Shown here: piece by piece, positions 25,711 through 38,445 of the stretch
How positions within the stretch are numbered: position 1 is the first letter of the stretch
Layout of the letters: the number at the start of each line of letters is the position of its first letter
Origin: Scylla paramamosain
Lineage: Eukaryota; Arthropoda; Malacostraca; Decapoda; Portunidae
Direction of reading: 5' to 3'
Length of the DNA stretch: 64,000 bases
Assembly: GCF_035594125.1 (NCBI RefSeq)
Contig: NC_087157.1
Coordinates: 6,985,001 to 7,049,000 of the forward strand
The notes under the pieces: model-generated
The model's database searches: none
Seen by the model: the letters and a program-made list of their open reading frames with translations, nothing else
Told to the model about the DNA's origin: nothing
Made by a program: the position numbers and the translations under genes

Positions 25711-26410
25711 TGGTTGAGTGTGGGCGGCAAGGACTCAGTTGACGGAGATGTGTGTGTATACCGAGAGGCAAAATGGACCTGGCATATGGCGGGAGGCGGC
25801 TTGTCACACTGCTTGCTGCCGCCACCATCAATACCGCTGCCACTTACACTAAAATCCACGTCCCTGGGTACCAAAATTTCGCTTTTTCAACAATAAATTA
25901 AAAATAACATTATGCCACGTGTGCGGTGTGGCGTGTGGTGAGTGGCGTGGCAAGGCTAACTAGAGAGATCGAGAGATTCATTAAACATCTCACCACACGC
26001 AATGAATACCTGCTTATAGACATTCATACTTATAAACTTACACGTGTATTACATGAGATAGCCAAAGCCAACGCCACTGAAAGGAATGGTTCGTATGGTT
26101 CCGGTGTCCTGTTTCGATGCCGCTCGATGCTTGTACGATACATAACGATTTGAGCAATGCAATGTAAGCCTCTCTTGCCTAACTTTCTTTTGTTTTGCAT
26201 TTACTTTCACAAATCTTCGACGCAGTTACTTTCTAGAACACATAATAATTAACACGCAATGACACAAGCTTTCATAGACAAAGGCTTTCTCCCATAATAA
26301 AAAGAGACAAATACAAAACAGAACGAAGAAATATGAAAGAAACAACAACACAAAAGAAATCAAGAAGCCCACGAGATAACTGCCCACCAGTGCTGAATCA
26401 CGGCGACTTA

Positions 26411-26548
26411 CCGAAATGACCCAAACGACCAATCACAGACAAAGTAGGCAGGTTATCCAGCCAATCAAACTCCAGGATCCTCGAGTCGCAAAGAGGAACC
26501 AATCATGGGCATCAAGTTGTTCCTCAAAGCCAACCAGACTCGGCCAAT
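26411..26548 (-). promoter_or_regulatory. CCAAT-box cluster followed by a splice donor: candidate minus-strand promoter and first exon
   Basis: Four CCAAT motifs on the plus strand (ATTGG on the minus strand) lie at 26429, 26461, 26499 and 26543, spaced 32, 38 and 44 bases. Three have the extended form CCAATCA. On the minus strand they are followed by GTCATTTCG|GTAAGTCG, a strong donor at 26412/26411. NF-Y binds such CCAAT repeats in animal promoters. The arrangement suggests a TATA-less promoter and a short noncoding first exon reading toward lower coordinates. No transcript start can be fixed from sequence alone. Confidence 0.3.
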
Positions 26549-26665
26549 GAAGACTTTTGATGGGGGGGGGGAGGGAGGCAGAGACGGAGGGAAGGAGAAA
26601 AGGGATGGGAGACGGTGGTTCGATAAAAGGAGGAGTAAAGGTTGATGAAAGAGGGAAAACATGGA

Positions 26666-26824
26666 GTAGGAGGAGGCGGAGGAGGAGGAGGAGGAGGAGG
26701 AGGAGGAGGAGGAGGAGGAGGAGGAGGAGACTGGAGGAGGAGGAGGAGGAGGAGAAGGAAAGTAAGAGAACGGAAGAAAAATAGGAGGTGAGAGAGGGTG
26801 TGGAAAGGAAAATTGGGTTTGAGA

Positions 26825-26890
<66 letters not shown>

Positions 26891-26954
26891 GTGTAGTGAA
26901 CAAATGACCACAAAAAGTCATGAAATTAAGAGTTAAATATAAAGCCCTGGGGCA

Positions 26955-27020
<66 letters not shown>

Positions 27021-27104
27021 GTGTCTGAAAATGGCTTCACTTTCGCGAAATTCGCCACAAATTGTCTTCTTGCGTGGACCAGAGAAAGATTTTAAAGGGA
27101 GGGA

Positions 27105-27172
<68 letters not shown>
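26666..27172. repeat. (AGG)n 26666-26757, (AG)n 26832-26886, (CT)n 26959-27017, (AG)n 27108-27172
   Basis: Four arrays in 500 bp. The (AG)n and (CT)n are in opposite orientation and could pair as an inverted repeat. Confidence 0.95.
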
Positions 27173-27175
<3 letters not shown>

Positions 27176-27364
27176 GAGCGGAAGGACAGGAGGATAAACT
27201 GAGGACGAAAGAATAAAGAGAAAAGAGAAGAGAAAGCGAAAATAACTTTCAAGGGGAAACAAAAATAAGGGGGGATTTTTGCATTTTTGTTAATTTACAC
27301 TCAAATTATCCCTTAATCTTCCTTGTCTTCTTTGTTCAGTGAGCCGAGGGAGGATGTGAGCGAA

Positions 27365-27790
27365 GGTAAATGAGAGGGAAGAAGGATAAATGGAAATAAA
27401 GCAAGAGAAGAAATAAAAGGGGAAAAAGGAAAGGAGACCGTGGAAGAAAAGAAAATATGAAGGAAACGAGGGAGGAAAGAAAGAACAAGGAAGGTACATG
27501 AGAGATAAAAGAAGGGTAAAAGGAAGTAAAGTATGAAGAAAAGAAGAAATAAAGGAGAGAGGGAAATAAAAAGGAGAGGAGACAGAGTGGAAGGAAAGAA
27601 CTAAACATGACGAGGAGGAAAAGAGGAAAGAAAGAAAAGGAAAGGAAGGTAAATGGGAAAGAAGCATAAAAGGAAATAAAAAAATGAAGGAAAGAAGAAA
27701 TAAAGGAAAAAAGGAAGGGAGACAGAGTGGACAGAAAGAAAACCTGACGGGGAGTAAACGAGGAAAGAAATAAAAGACAAGAGGAAAGTA
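27365..27790 (+). repeat. Purine-rich minisatellite, 128-155-bp period
   Basis: Units start with GGTAAATG-like sequence at 27365, 27493 and 27648, with a partial one at 27787. They share AGAAGAAATAAAGG and GGAGACAGAGTGGA blocks. The purine strand is continuous, so both strands give long meaningless frames (for example 27290-27997 minus). Confidence 0.65.
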
Positions 27791-28187
27791 AATTCGAGAT
27801 AGATAATGGAGGAGAAACTGACAGAGAAAACCAAATGCAAAAGAAAAAAGAGAAAGGAAGGAAGGATCAAGGAAAAACAACACTATGGAAGGAGGGAAGA
27901 AAGAAAAGGAGGGCGGGAAGGAGGAAAGGGAGAAGCAGAAACGAAAAAAAAAAGGAAAGAGGAGAGAACGGAAAAAAAAAAGACTAAGGACATCCAACTA
28001 AAGATAAAATGCGGGGGAAAATTAAATAAAATGGGGTGAAATGAAAAATAAAGGGAGAAGGAAGGAAGAAAGAAGAGATATATTTTGACAACATACTTTT
28101 CTTTCCTCATTATACATTTCCATTCACTCATTCATGAATTTCTAGGTCGTTGCATAGAATGATGTTAAAAAAGAGGCCCAAAAAGTG

Positions 28188-28192
<5 letters not shown>

Positions 28193-28266
<74 letters not shown>
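28193..28266. repeat. (AG)n
   Basis: Pure array. Confidence 0.95.
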
Positions 28267-28269
<3 letters not shown>

Positions 28270-28938
28270 TAAACTGAGCAAAAACAGAGAAATGAGTGGG
28301 CGTGGAGAGGGTGAATGAAAAGACTTCGGGGAAAAGGAATATATAAGATGAGCGAGGTGGCGGCAGTGAATATATAAAGGTATCCATGACAACTGTGTGG
28401 GCGGTGCGGAGACGGCAGACGATAGTGGTGGTGGTGGTAGTGGTGGGGGTAACAGCGACGCGTCAAGAAAAGACTGTACCGTACCTTTTCCCTACGAGCA
28501 AACAAGTCCTATATTGCCACGAATGCTCTGTCTGTTTGTCCGCCTGTCTGTGTCATGTTTTCAGAGCAATAAGGGGAAATTACGTATAAAATGACGACCA
28601 TTCAAGGCATCTGGGCGAGTCCATTACCTGACGGAGGGGGAGGGAGTGTGGGGGAGGAAGTGAAGAAAGGCGATTGGGTATAACAAGACCATTAACGCCT
28701 TGAACAATAATAAGCAGTGAAACATTATGAAGCCAAAACACATTAACTATGAGAGTATGATGTATGAATGACATCTCACTCACGAAGAACAAAGCGAAGA
28801 CGAGAGGGTCGCCATTGCTGCTCATAAGTAACCCTCATCCACCACCTTGTTCCGTCGCTCATTACAACGACATAAACACGTCCTTCTTTCACATTAAGCC
28901 TCCCATCCATGACCCTCGAACACCCATGAAGCACTCAC

Positions 28939-28983
28939 CTCCTCCTTCAACGGGCGGAGAATTCAGGGAAGCTTCAGATCTTA
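28939..28983 (-). CDS. Candidate short internal exon, 45 nt (41 nt with the alternative acceptor)
   Basis: On the minus strand a T-rich tract ending TTTTATTAG forms an acceptor, and the segment ends at GAG|GTGAGT, a near-consensus donor (28939/28938). One frame reads RSEASLNSPPVEGG without a stop. A second AG (TTAGTAAG) would start the exon at 28979. With that start, the two bases left over from the 36205-36452 exon would read into the open frame. That phase match is suggestive but could be chance. Product unknown. Confidence 0.25.
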
Positions 28984-29405
28984 CTAATAAAAGCAAATTA
29001 ACCCCCGTCACGCCCGGCTCAACACCATCACCTCTGCGCAGAACACTTTGTAAACGTTGACTGACTGAATGACTGACTGATTGCTCCGTTAAAATAAAAG
29101 AAAGTCGCTTGCTTAATGAATGTGAGAACTACCTTATACAGCTATAGTTGCGAGAAAAGCAAACAGAAAATTAAGGAGAGAGGTGATATGGAAATTGTAT
29201 GATATGAGAATAGACTAAAATGGCGATAATTGTTGGTAAAGGAAAACGGGCGCTGGGAGGCCTCCTATTGGCGGGTGAGAATGGGTGACGAAAGACAGCG
29301 CAGTATTTGAATCAGAACAGTTTCTTCCCTGGTCTTGGACGGCAGCAAATTAAACACTTGGGGAAGATCATTACGTAGTTTTATTATATGGATAAATAAG
29401 TGATG

Positions 29406-29476
<71 letters not shown>

Positions 29477-29484
29477 GAGAGAGA
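29406..29484. repeat. (AG)n
   Basis: Array with two single-base breaks. Confidence 0.95.
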
Positions 29485-30075
29485 AATAGGACTCTTACTA
29501 CTCCTAACAAGTAAACACTGAAATACATCCATTAACTTGGCAAACTGTTAAAAATAAAATAAAAAAAAAAGCGAGATCGAGTGTCACCACCGCTGCTACC
29601 ACTACCACCACTACCCTCATCACCACTAGGAAGAAAAAGAAAGAAAAGAAAAAAAGAAAAGCAGCCCCAGAAAAATAACAAGTGATTAAGAAATACCCTT
29701 AGTTGCTGCATGAATGTAATAGAAGCAAATTTTCATTAATTACCCGAAAATTTAGGTAAACACAGTAAAAAAATTCTATATAAACAGGAAATTAATGGAA
29801 TGAAGGAAAACCGTAATTTCAGTGGGCCTTTATTCTTCATATTTTGTTGCTCTTAGAAAAGAAACTGAAAGGATTAATAACAAAACGAGAAAAGGAAGTA
29901 AAATGTAACTGAAGACAAATGAGAAATTGGTGGTGAGGAAAGCACAAGGAGGGACAAACTCTGAGCTTCCTTGGGAGAGTCTATGAGCAAGTGTGTGTGG
30001 GAGTGTGAGTGTGGGAGGAAGGAAGGGCGCCACGGGGAACAAGAGGCTTTTCACTCAGACTCTCACGTCTGAGTA

Positions 30076-30166
30076 AAAGAGAAGAGAGAGAGAGAGAGAA
30101 GAAGAGAGAGGAGAAGAGAGAGAGAGATGAGGAGAGAGAGAGAGAGAGAGAGAAGATAGAGAGAGA

Positions 30167-30205
<39 letters not shown>

Positions 30206-30295
30206 AGAGAGGATAGCATTACTAAAAAGATGAAGTAAAAGAAAGTAAAGAAAAATGTAAAAATAAAGTTCACGTTCTCAGCATTTTTACACGTG

Positions 30296-30383
<88 letters not shown>
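30076..30383. repeat. Interrupted (AG)n 30076-30212 and (CT)n 30301-30383
   Basis: The AG part is broken every 10-30 bp by an extra A or G, so it is older than most arrays here. The CT part precedes the candidate exon at 30415. Confidence 0.9.
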
Positions 30384-30386
<3 letters not shown>

Positions 30387-30414
30387 ATGCTTAGCTATTC
30401 TGATTATGTTTTAG

Positions 30415-30584
30415 CAAAGGTCCCGGTACACATGCAGCATCCGGGGCACGTGGTGAGGCGAGCCAGAACACGTCCAGCGAGGCACCATCATTTCCACCGC
30501 CACCAGCAAGTAACAAAAATACCATCACCAAGCAAGGGAAGCAATAGAAACAGAGAGGAAACTAAGAGGCCGGCACGCCCGAAG
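30415..30584 (+). CDS. Candidate internal exon, 170 nt, basic peptide
   Basis: The segment follows a (CT)n tract and ATTATGTTTTAG, a good acceptor, and ends at CGAAG|GTAATT, a fair donor. After two bases one frame is open for all 56 codons. It encodes a very basic peptide rich in Arg, His and Lys (for example VVRRARTRPARHHHFHRHQQ), with composition unlike the flanking repeats. No domain is recognised. A chance open frame in a GC-richer patch is the main alternative. Confidence 0.25.
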
Positions 30585-30761
30585 GTAATTACTAGGAAGC
30601 AAAAATAGTAAGCGAAAGGCGGAAGAAAACCGAAACAAGGGAGAAAATAGAGTGCCTGAGAATGGCGAAAAGCAGGTCATAAAAAGAATAGCAAATATAG
30701 ATACGTACACACACGCAAGCAAGCACACCGCACTCACGCAAACACGCACGCGAGCGCGCGA

Positions 30762-30850
30762 GCACACACACACACACACACACACACATAAATAGATGAA
30801 TAAGTAAAGGCCAAATAAATACCTAGATAGATAGATAGACAGATGGACAG
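30762..30850. repeat. (AC)n and (GATA)n-like tract
   Basis: ACAC to 30788, then ATAGATAGATAGACAGATGG near 30825-30850. Confidence 0.85.
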
Positions 30851-31579
30851 ATAAATAAAATTATAAGAAAACATGCAATTTTCAATCAAATTATTAGAGT
30901 GACACGTGAAATTATTAATCTCACGTTAATAACTGAAACAGGTTGTAGTCCAGAGTTTACAAAGGCGAGCGGGGTGACATGGCGCCTGCACGGTCAGGCT
31001 TCCTAGATGAGTGACGCCTGCCGCCTACAATGTGGCGCCAGGCAGTGTGACGCCTGACGCACCAGTACAACGCCGCTCCCCACTCTGTCGCTACTCTGAG
31101 ATCACTGCCCTGTTCACGTGACACCTATACCTCACCACCACCTCGCAGCGTACTGGTGACACGCACAAGTGCTGCTTGAAGAATAGTTACCCACAATACT
31201 ATGGAAACATTTCTAACTAAATAATGATAATACAGAATGATGAAAACAGGAGGTAACTAGACAACTAATCTATTTCTGGAAGTAACTTAACACTGTGTGG
31301 CTGTCTAATCTCATTGTTTGAGAAAGCAAGGCAATGATGAAACGTGAGTGTAGGCAAGGGTGAAGTGAAAAAGATGTGTGTGGGTAAAACTTTGATTGAT
31401 GGCGCATAAAAACAGATTCTCCTTTTTTTCCCCCTCTCTTTTCGTTATTTTTGTTTGAGCAGTGCAACGATACTCTGATCTCTTTTTCCTTTAAAGAATT
31501 CAAGCATCACGTTCATTTTCTTCCCTCAAACCTGCATTGTGGAAATTAGCATGCAGCGTCCCCAGTATGCAGTGTGTTG

Positions 31580-31866
31580 ATAAGGAGAAAGGAAAAAAAA
31601 AAGAAGGAAAGATAGAAAGAAAAAGAATGAGAAAAAATAAGGAAAGAAATAGAGGAAATAAAGAAACAAAGAAAGGAAGAAAGATTGAAAAAAGAAAGAA
31701 AGCGAGGGAAGTAAGGAAGAAAGAAAGAAGAGAAAGAAAAAAAGAGAAAAAGAGAGAAAGAAAAAGAAAAAAAGAAGAGACAAAGAAAAAGAAGAGAGAA
31801 AAAAGAAAAAAGAATGAAAAGAAGAAAGAAACAAACAAAAGAAAGGGAGAAATAAGAAAAAAAAAA
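31580..31866. repeat. Imperfect purine (GAAA/GAAAG)n tract
   Basis: Almost pure purine for about 285 bp without a fixed period. Confidence 0.8.
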
Positions 31867-32219
31867 TCAAGTTCAGAAGCAAAGAATACCCCGTGACCAA
31901 AATTAGAACAGGACGTCCACTCTTGGCCACTCAGGGAACCAAAAGGTAGACTGGGAATTTAATTTATCGTCTCATCCACCAGAGCAATCAGACTAAGTGG
32001 GTTCACAATCAGGTATGACTTCCGCCACATTGAGCTAACAGTTGCCTATTTCAGACATCCCTCCCCCCTCCCCACCAAGTCCCGAATCCCTAAAAAAAAC
32101 AATAAAATAAAATAAAATAAAATAAAGGAAAGAAATGAAAGAAAAAAAAATGGGAAAGTATGGAAAGTGGAAATCAAATGAACGGTAATCAAGAAAATGA
32201 ATGAATGACAACCTGCACA

Positions 32220-32310
32220 AGAAGAAGAAGAAGAAGAAGAAGAAGAAGAGGAGGAGGAGGAGGAGGAGGAGGAGGAGGAGGAGGAGGAGGAGGAGGAGGA
32301 GGAGGAGGAG
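32220..32310. repeat. (AAG)n then (AGG)n
   Basis: About 10 AAG units change into about 20 AGG units. Confidence 0.95.
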
Positions 32311-32406
32311 CAAGAACAAGAACAAGAATAAGAAAAAGAACAAGAAAAAGAAGAAAAAGTAGAGGAAGATGAGGAAAAAGAGGAAAAGGAAGAGGAAAAA
32401 GAAGAA

Positions 32407-32897
32407 AAAGAAGAAGAAGAAGAAGAAGAAGAAGAAGAAGAAGAAGAAGAAGAAGAAGAAGAAGAAGAAGAAGAAGAAGAAGAAGAAGAAGAAGAAGAAG
32501 AAGAAGAAGAAGAAGAAGAAGAAGAAGAAGAAGAAGAAGAAGAAGAAGAAGAAGAAGAAGAAGAAGAAGAAGAAGAAGAAGAAGAAGAAGAAGAAGAAGA
32601 AGAAGAAGAAGAAGAAGAAGAAGAAGAAGAAGAAGAAGAAGAAGAAGAAGAAGAAGAAGAAGAAGAAGAAGAAGAAGAAGAAGAAGAAGAAGAAGAAGAA
32701 GAAGAAGAAGAAGAAGAAGAAGAAGAAGAAGAAGAAGAAGAAGAAGAAGAAGAAGAAGAAGAAGAAGAAGAAGAAGAAGAAGAAGAAGAAGAAGAAGAAG
32801 AAGAAGAAGAAGAAGAAGAAGAAGAAGAAGAAGAAGAAGAAGAAGAAGAAGAAGAAGAAGAAGAAGAAGAAGAAGAAGAAGAAGAAGAAGAAGAAGA
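32407..32897. repeat. (GAA)n, about 163 units
   Basis: Uninterrupted for about 490 bp, the longest perfect array in the window. It is purine on one strand and can form triplex DNA. The poly-Leu and poly-Lys frames it creates are not genes. Confidence 0.97.
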
Positions 32898-32951
32898 TGA
32901 TGATGGTAAGAATTTTCGTTTTCTATTCGTTTACGTATTATCACTGTCACA

Positions 32952-33280
<329 letters not shown>

Positions 33281-33401
33281 TAATTAGGAATCATGGGTCT
33301 GTCATAGGTGGGATTACAGAGGCAATCACGTCATCTACATGTTCCTGACTTGCACATCAGAGTCTGTAATGAGCTGATCAATGCGAACTAAAAAGGGAAG
33401 G

Positions 33402-33626
33402 ACACACACACACACACACACACACACGTAAAAATAAAATCATTATTCGCATTAATTTACCAAAACATATCTTCTGTTCTGGCACGTCAATAGCTCGGGT
33501 AAATACTCTAACTTTTACATTCCTCTCTCCACCTTCTATTTTATTCTATTTATTGCCTGCGCTGATCAATAACGATCTAAAATATGTACGCTGTAAACGT
33601 TAATGATACCTTTTTGCTCCTTCGTT

Positions 33627-33698
<72 letters not shown>

Positions 33699-33882
33699 CT
33701 GAGTTACGGGTGCGGTAGAGGACATGTTTATAGGGCCACTCTAGATAGCAGTATATCGAGCGACTATCTGTCTCTCCCTCACCTGATTTGTGACCGCGCC
33801 GTGCTTGGGGGTGTGTTTGGCTTGGTGGTCCTAGTCAGGCGGAACATGTATTATTCAGTCGGTATTCTAAGTATTTGCCACG

Positions 33883-33948
<66 letters not shown>
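33402..33948. repeat. (AC)n 33402-33427, (CT)n 33630-33696, (AG)n 33884-33948
   Basis: The CT and AG arrays are in opposite orientation 190 bp apart. Confidence 0.95.
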
Positions 33949-33951
<3 letters not shown>

Positions 33952-34072
33952 TACAGACGTCAGAGATATTTTTCTTCTTACTTTGATTACATTTTTTTCT
34001 TCTTTTTTTTTTCTTGCGTATTAATATCATGCACATAATATCCATTAGTGCACACGTACGTAGAACTAGCCA

Positions 34073-34073
34073 C

Positions 34074-34164
<91 letters not shown>

Positions 34165-34182
34165 CAATAATAATAATAATAA
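34073..34182. repeat. (AAT)n with AAC interruptions
   Basis: About 36 units. Confidence 0.94.
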
Positions 34183-34506
34183 CAGTAGTGGGTTTCGCTT
34201 TATTTTATTTCCAGCCCTAGGTAACAATATACTAAGAGCACCTCAGAAGAAATAAGAAAAATCGTATGGTAAGAAATCACAGGGACAAATGAAAAGCTAA
34301 GAAAAAAACACTGTAAGAAAAGAAATCAGGAAAAGGGAAAAAAAAAGAGAAGACAAACTAATATTTTACAAAAGTCACGATTTCGGCCAAAACATCTTAA
34401 AGGATTCACAAGGGCAGACTGAGAAAACATTTTGAAATAACAACGATCCCAACCTGAACCAGAGACGCTGAAGGCACTGGTGAATGTGATGAACGAGGCC
34501 CGTCAG

Positions 34507-34508
<2 letters not shown>

Positions 34509-34560
<52 letters not shown>

Positions 34561-34773
34561 ATGAAGCAGGACAAAGGCTTCAGGCGTTAGCTTCCCTCCC
34601 TGGATGCATTGCCCCAGACCGCTTTGTCGCTCACCGCGCATGAATAGGAAGATGAGTGTATCAGGAACATCAATATGTAAGGTAAGGGTGGAGTAAATTA
34701 ATGTGGGGAAACTATGTCAAACCAGGCAGTACGTTTATTGTTATCATCATCGTTATTATTATTATCATTACTA

Positions 34774-34809
<36 letters not shown>
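34509..34809. repeat. (AC)n 34509-34557 and (ATT)n 34752-34809
   Basis: Two arrays 195 bp apart. Confidence 0.94.
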
Positions 34810-34811
<2 letters not shown>

Positions 34812-35056
34812 GTTTTCATAATTAACATCACTATCAGTTTTATTCTTATACTCACATTTCATTATTACAGCAAGTATATCTATAATCACCATCACTATCA
34901 TTAAAGCTTCTTACTCAACCTAATACATTCTAACACCACCAGTCGCCTGAAGCAATCCATCAAAGCTAAATTTTGCAGTACATTCCTAAGGACCATAAAA
35001 AAAAAAAAAAATGAATATAAAAGATACAAACAGAATTACTGTCGTTTATCACCCTT

Positions 35057-35161
<105 letters not shown>

Positions 35162-35356
35162 TGAACAAATTTATGGCAGCTTCCTGGAGGCAACACATCC
35201 CCGCTGTTTACCTGATGACCGACAGGCCTCCACCAACACCTGGGCTGGCGGAGCAGGTGTCACGCTGTTCCTCACCTGTGTTTGGGAGGTGGTGAATATT
35301 ATTGACTCCCACTCCCAGACTGTATGGCCTGGCAAGTAAATATTTGTGACTGATTT

Positions 35357-35650
<294 letters not shown>

Positions 35651-35773
35651 GAAGCGAGAAGTATAACAGCTAAGATTTCATAAGAGAGATGCCGGATGTA
35701 GCATGTGGAATCTAATAAAAAAATTCGCCTCTTCAGTTAAGATCTTGTTAAGAGTTGTCTCAGCGCCCTCCCT

Positions 35774-35775
<2 letters not shown>

Positions 35776-35863
<88 letters not shown>

Positions 35864-36017
35864 ATATGTTATTTTCCTTTACAAAATAAACTCTCAATCC
35901 ACCGTGACCTTGCTGCCTCTGCCATCTCAGCAACATTTCCAGTTCTAGCACAGCGAGGCAAGTTCGCCACTCACATATTCCCGCGGTGAAATATCTGTAG
36001 GCTGAAAAGCGAACTTT

Positions 36018-36052
<35 letters not shown>
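35776..36052. repeat. (CT)n 35776-35859 and (AC)n 36021-36052
   Basis: Arrays lying 150 bp or more beyond the donor of the coding exon, in its putative intron. Confidence 0.95.
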
Positions 36053-36054
<2 letters not shown>

Positions 36055-36204
36055 TAGATACATTCCACGTGCAGGTGAAACAACATTGATCTTGTAATCA
36101 GCAGAACAAATTGCTTCGCTGACAAATAGCAGCGCTAAGAATAGCTTCGTGCAGTATTTCACAATAAAGATAAATCGAAAGACAGACAGAGAGGCGCTGG
36201 GTAC

Positions 36205-36452
36205 CTTGAGGCGATGTTATTGCTGTTGGAGCTCTCACTGTTCTTGACGGCGGGCACCCCGGAGTGCACCAGCCACACCGTCGTCTCGTCCTCCTCGTCC
36301 GTGTCCTGCTGAGGCGGCTCCGTGTTGGCGTCATCCAGCGCGTTGCCGTGTCCTTTTGGGTGGCAGGATACAGTGTAGCTGCCGTCCACGGGGGAGGCCG
36401 TCACTGACACCTCCGCCAGCTGGGGCGCCAAGTGATTGTTGTGACGCACCAT
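36205..36452 (-). CDS. Probable first coding exon of an unrecognised gene (minus strand, 5' partial CDS)
   Basis: The reading frame opens at an ATG (36452-36450) in the context AACAACATGG, a good animal Kozak site with A at -3 and G at +4. It stays open for 82 codons plus two bases and reaches AAG|GTACCC, a plausible splice donor at 36205/36204. Most codons end in G or C, for example GCG CCC CAG CTG GCG GAG GTG, unlike the surrounding low-complexity DNA. The peptide begins MVRHNNHLAPQLAEVSVTAS. Its middle is acidic and hydrophilic (around EPPQQDTDEEDE, residues 47-58), followed by TTVWLVHSGVP and a Ser/Asn-rich end. There is no signal peptide and no obvious membrane segment, so this part looks like a soluble or cytoplasmic N-terminus. 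I do not recognise the family. The remaining exons should lie at lower coordinates. An internal exon with an acceptor near 36464 is the alternative, since an in-frame TGA lies 12 bases upstream of the ATG. Confidence 0.6.
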
Positions 36453-36588
36453 GTTGTTTCTACATCACCAGCCTGGCGGCGCTGTGCCCTCCGCGCCTCG
36501 CCTGCTGTGCGTCCCTGTGTCGGCAAAGTATTTCAGGCTGTCATGTCCCCAGGTCAGGGTGATGTCCTGCCGTCCTGTGGCCCTTCAG
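36453..36588 (-). other. Probable 5' UTR or upstream exon part preceding the 36205-36452 coding exon
   Basis: On the minus strand a pyrimidine-rich CCCCTCCCCAG ends at 36589 and could be a splice acceptor. The DNA from there to the ATG is GC-rich and not low complexity. In the frame of the downstream ATG it is open from 36585 to 36467 and includes DITLTWGHDSLKYFADTG, then hits one TGA (36466-36464). There is no in-frame ATG in this stretch. The simplest reading is 5' UTR; a coding exon with read-through or an assembly error is less likely. Confidence 0.35.
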
Positions 36589-36599
36589 CTGGGGAGGGG

Positions 36600-37320
36600 T
36601 GCCTCACTCCTACCTCCTAGGCGCGTCAATACCATAACCATCCATGTTTTTTTTTTCTATTATTTTCTTTAAAATCTTTATATACTTTCACAAAGCCGTC
36701 ACTTCTTACTTCACCTCATAACAGCACAGCATAGCATACACCATCCCACCACGACTGTTCAGGGAAAAATACACGTCAGCTTTTCTCGCCTGTTTTGTGA
36801 CAGACTAACTTTTTTTTTTTTTTCTGAGTAAATCACAACAATGGAAACAAAGTCCACGGCCGGAGTTTTAGTGAAAGACCTAAAAGCAACTTGAAAACTA
36901 CAGAGTTCGAAAATAACTCTGAAAAGAAGGTATTTTTAGTTCTTTCAGTCCCTTCACGTTGGTACGGAATTCATATTAAGGTGAAGGTGCAAGGACGTAA
37001 AAGATGCTTCCTTTACAAGACGTGTGTTGTTTGGCGAGGCCAGAAGAAGCGAGGCCTGATAAGTGACAGCTCCAAATAATTTCATCCCTCAACAAAAATT
37101 ACTCGGCGCAAAGGTCAGGCGAGGATGGACTGAAAGCCTCCACCGCTTCCACACCCAAGGAGAAAACTCCGAAGGCCACTGGGAAGTCAATACCTCATGA
37201 AAATGTTAATGTCTTGGCACGCAGGAGAACATCTGCATCATCACGACAGAACACTCTTGCTGATCGGAAGAATGAAAAGTGACGTAACGAGGAGAACGCC
37301 AAGTTTTATGAATAACAATA
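36600..37320. other. Unique DNA upstream (minus sense) of the coding exon
   Basis: No clear TATA box or further exon seen. T and A runs at 36649-36670 and 36810-36825. Confidence 0.45.
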
Positions 37321-37326
37321 CAATTT

Positions 37327-37788
<462 letters not shown>

Positions 37789-38174
37789 GAAAAATGTCGA
37801 TAAGAAGGCAGAATGAAGCCAGTGTAGCTGAGGCTCTGTAGAATTAAGTAAATATACCCAAGGTTCAATAATTCTAGAGACTTCTTTCAACCAACCTTTC
37901 GAATTATTTTTACTTTTTTTAATCTTTTCTCTCTACTTCATAAAGATAATTTGACTCATTAAGATACCCTTGAAAACCAGTCAATTCCCAGTCTATCATA
38001 TCGCTCGCTTGGTTCTTAAGCTTATATAACCTTTTACTACTTCCTCTGCTGAGATAAGGTACCAGCTCCCCTTTGATTACATATTTGAAAAGAAAAAGTC
38101 CCGATCATTAATTACCTTTAAGTTTACCTCTTAATCCCCATTCAACTTTTACCAGGTGTGTGTATGTGTGTAGG

Positions 38175-38180
<6 letters not shown>

Positions 38181-38251
<71 letters not shown>

Positions 38252-38365
38252 ACGGAGTAGCTTGGAATTGTTGTTTCTTCTATGAATTTCTCGCTCGCTA
38301 TTTAGCCATCGCTGTAATTAATTTGGAGTTGCATAATTCATATTGTTGATTACCATGTAACTAAA

Positions 38366-38442
<77 letters not shown>
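38181..38442. repeat. (GT)n 38181-38249 and (CT)n 38369-38442
   Basis: Pure arrays. Confidence 0.95.

Positions 38443-38445
<3 letters not shown>

Noticed and set aside
27290..27997. 235-codon Phe/Ser/Leu frame on the minus strand
   Set aside because: It runs through a purine-rich minisatellite. Neighbouring frames are open as well, as expected of polypyrimidine coding strands.
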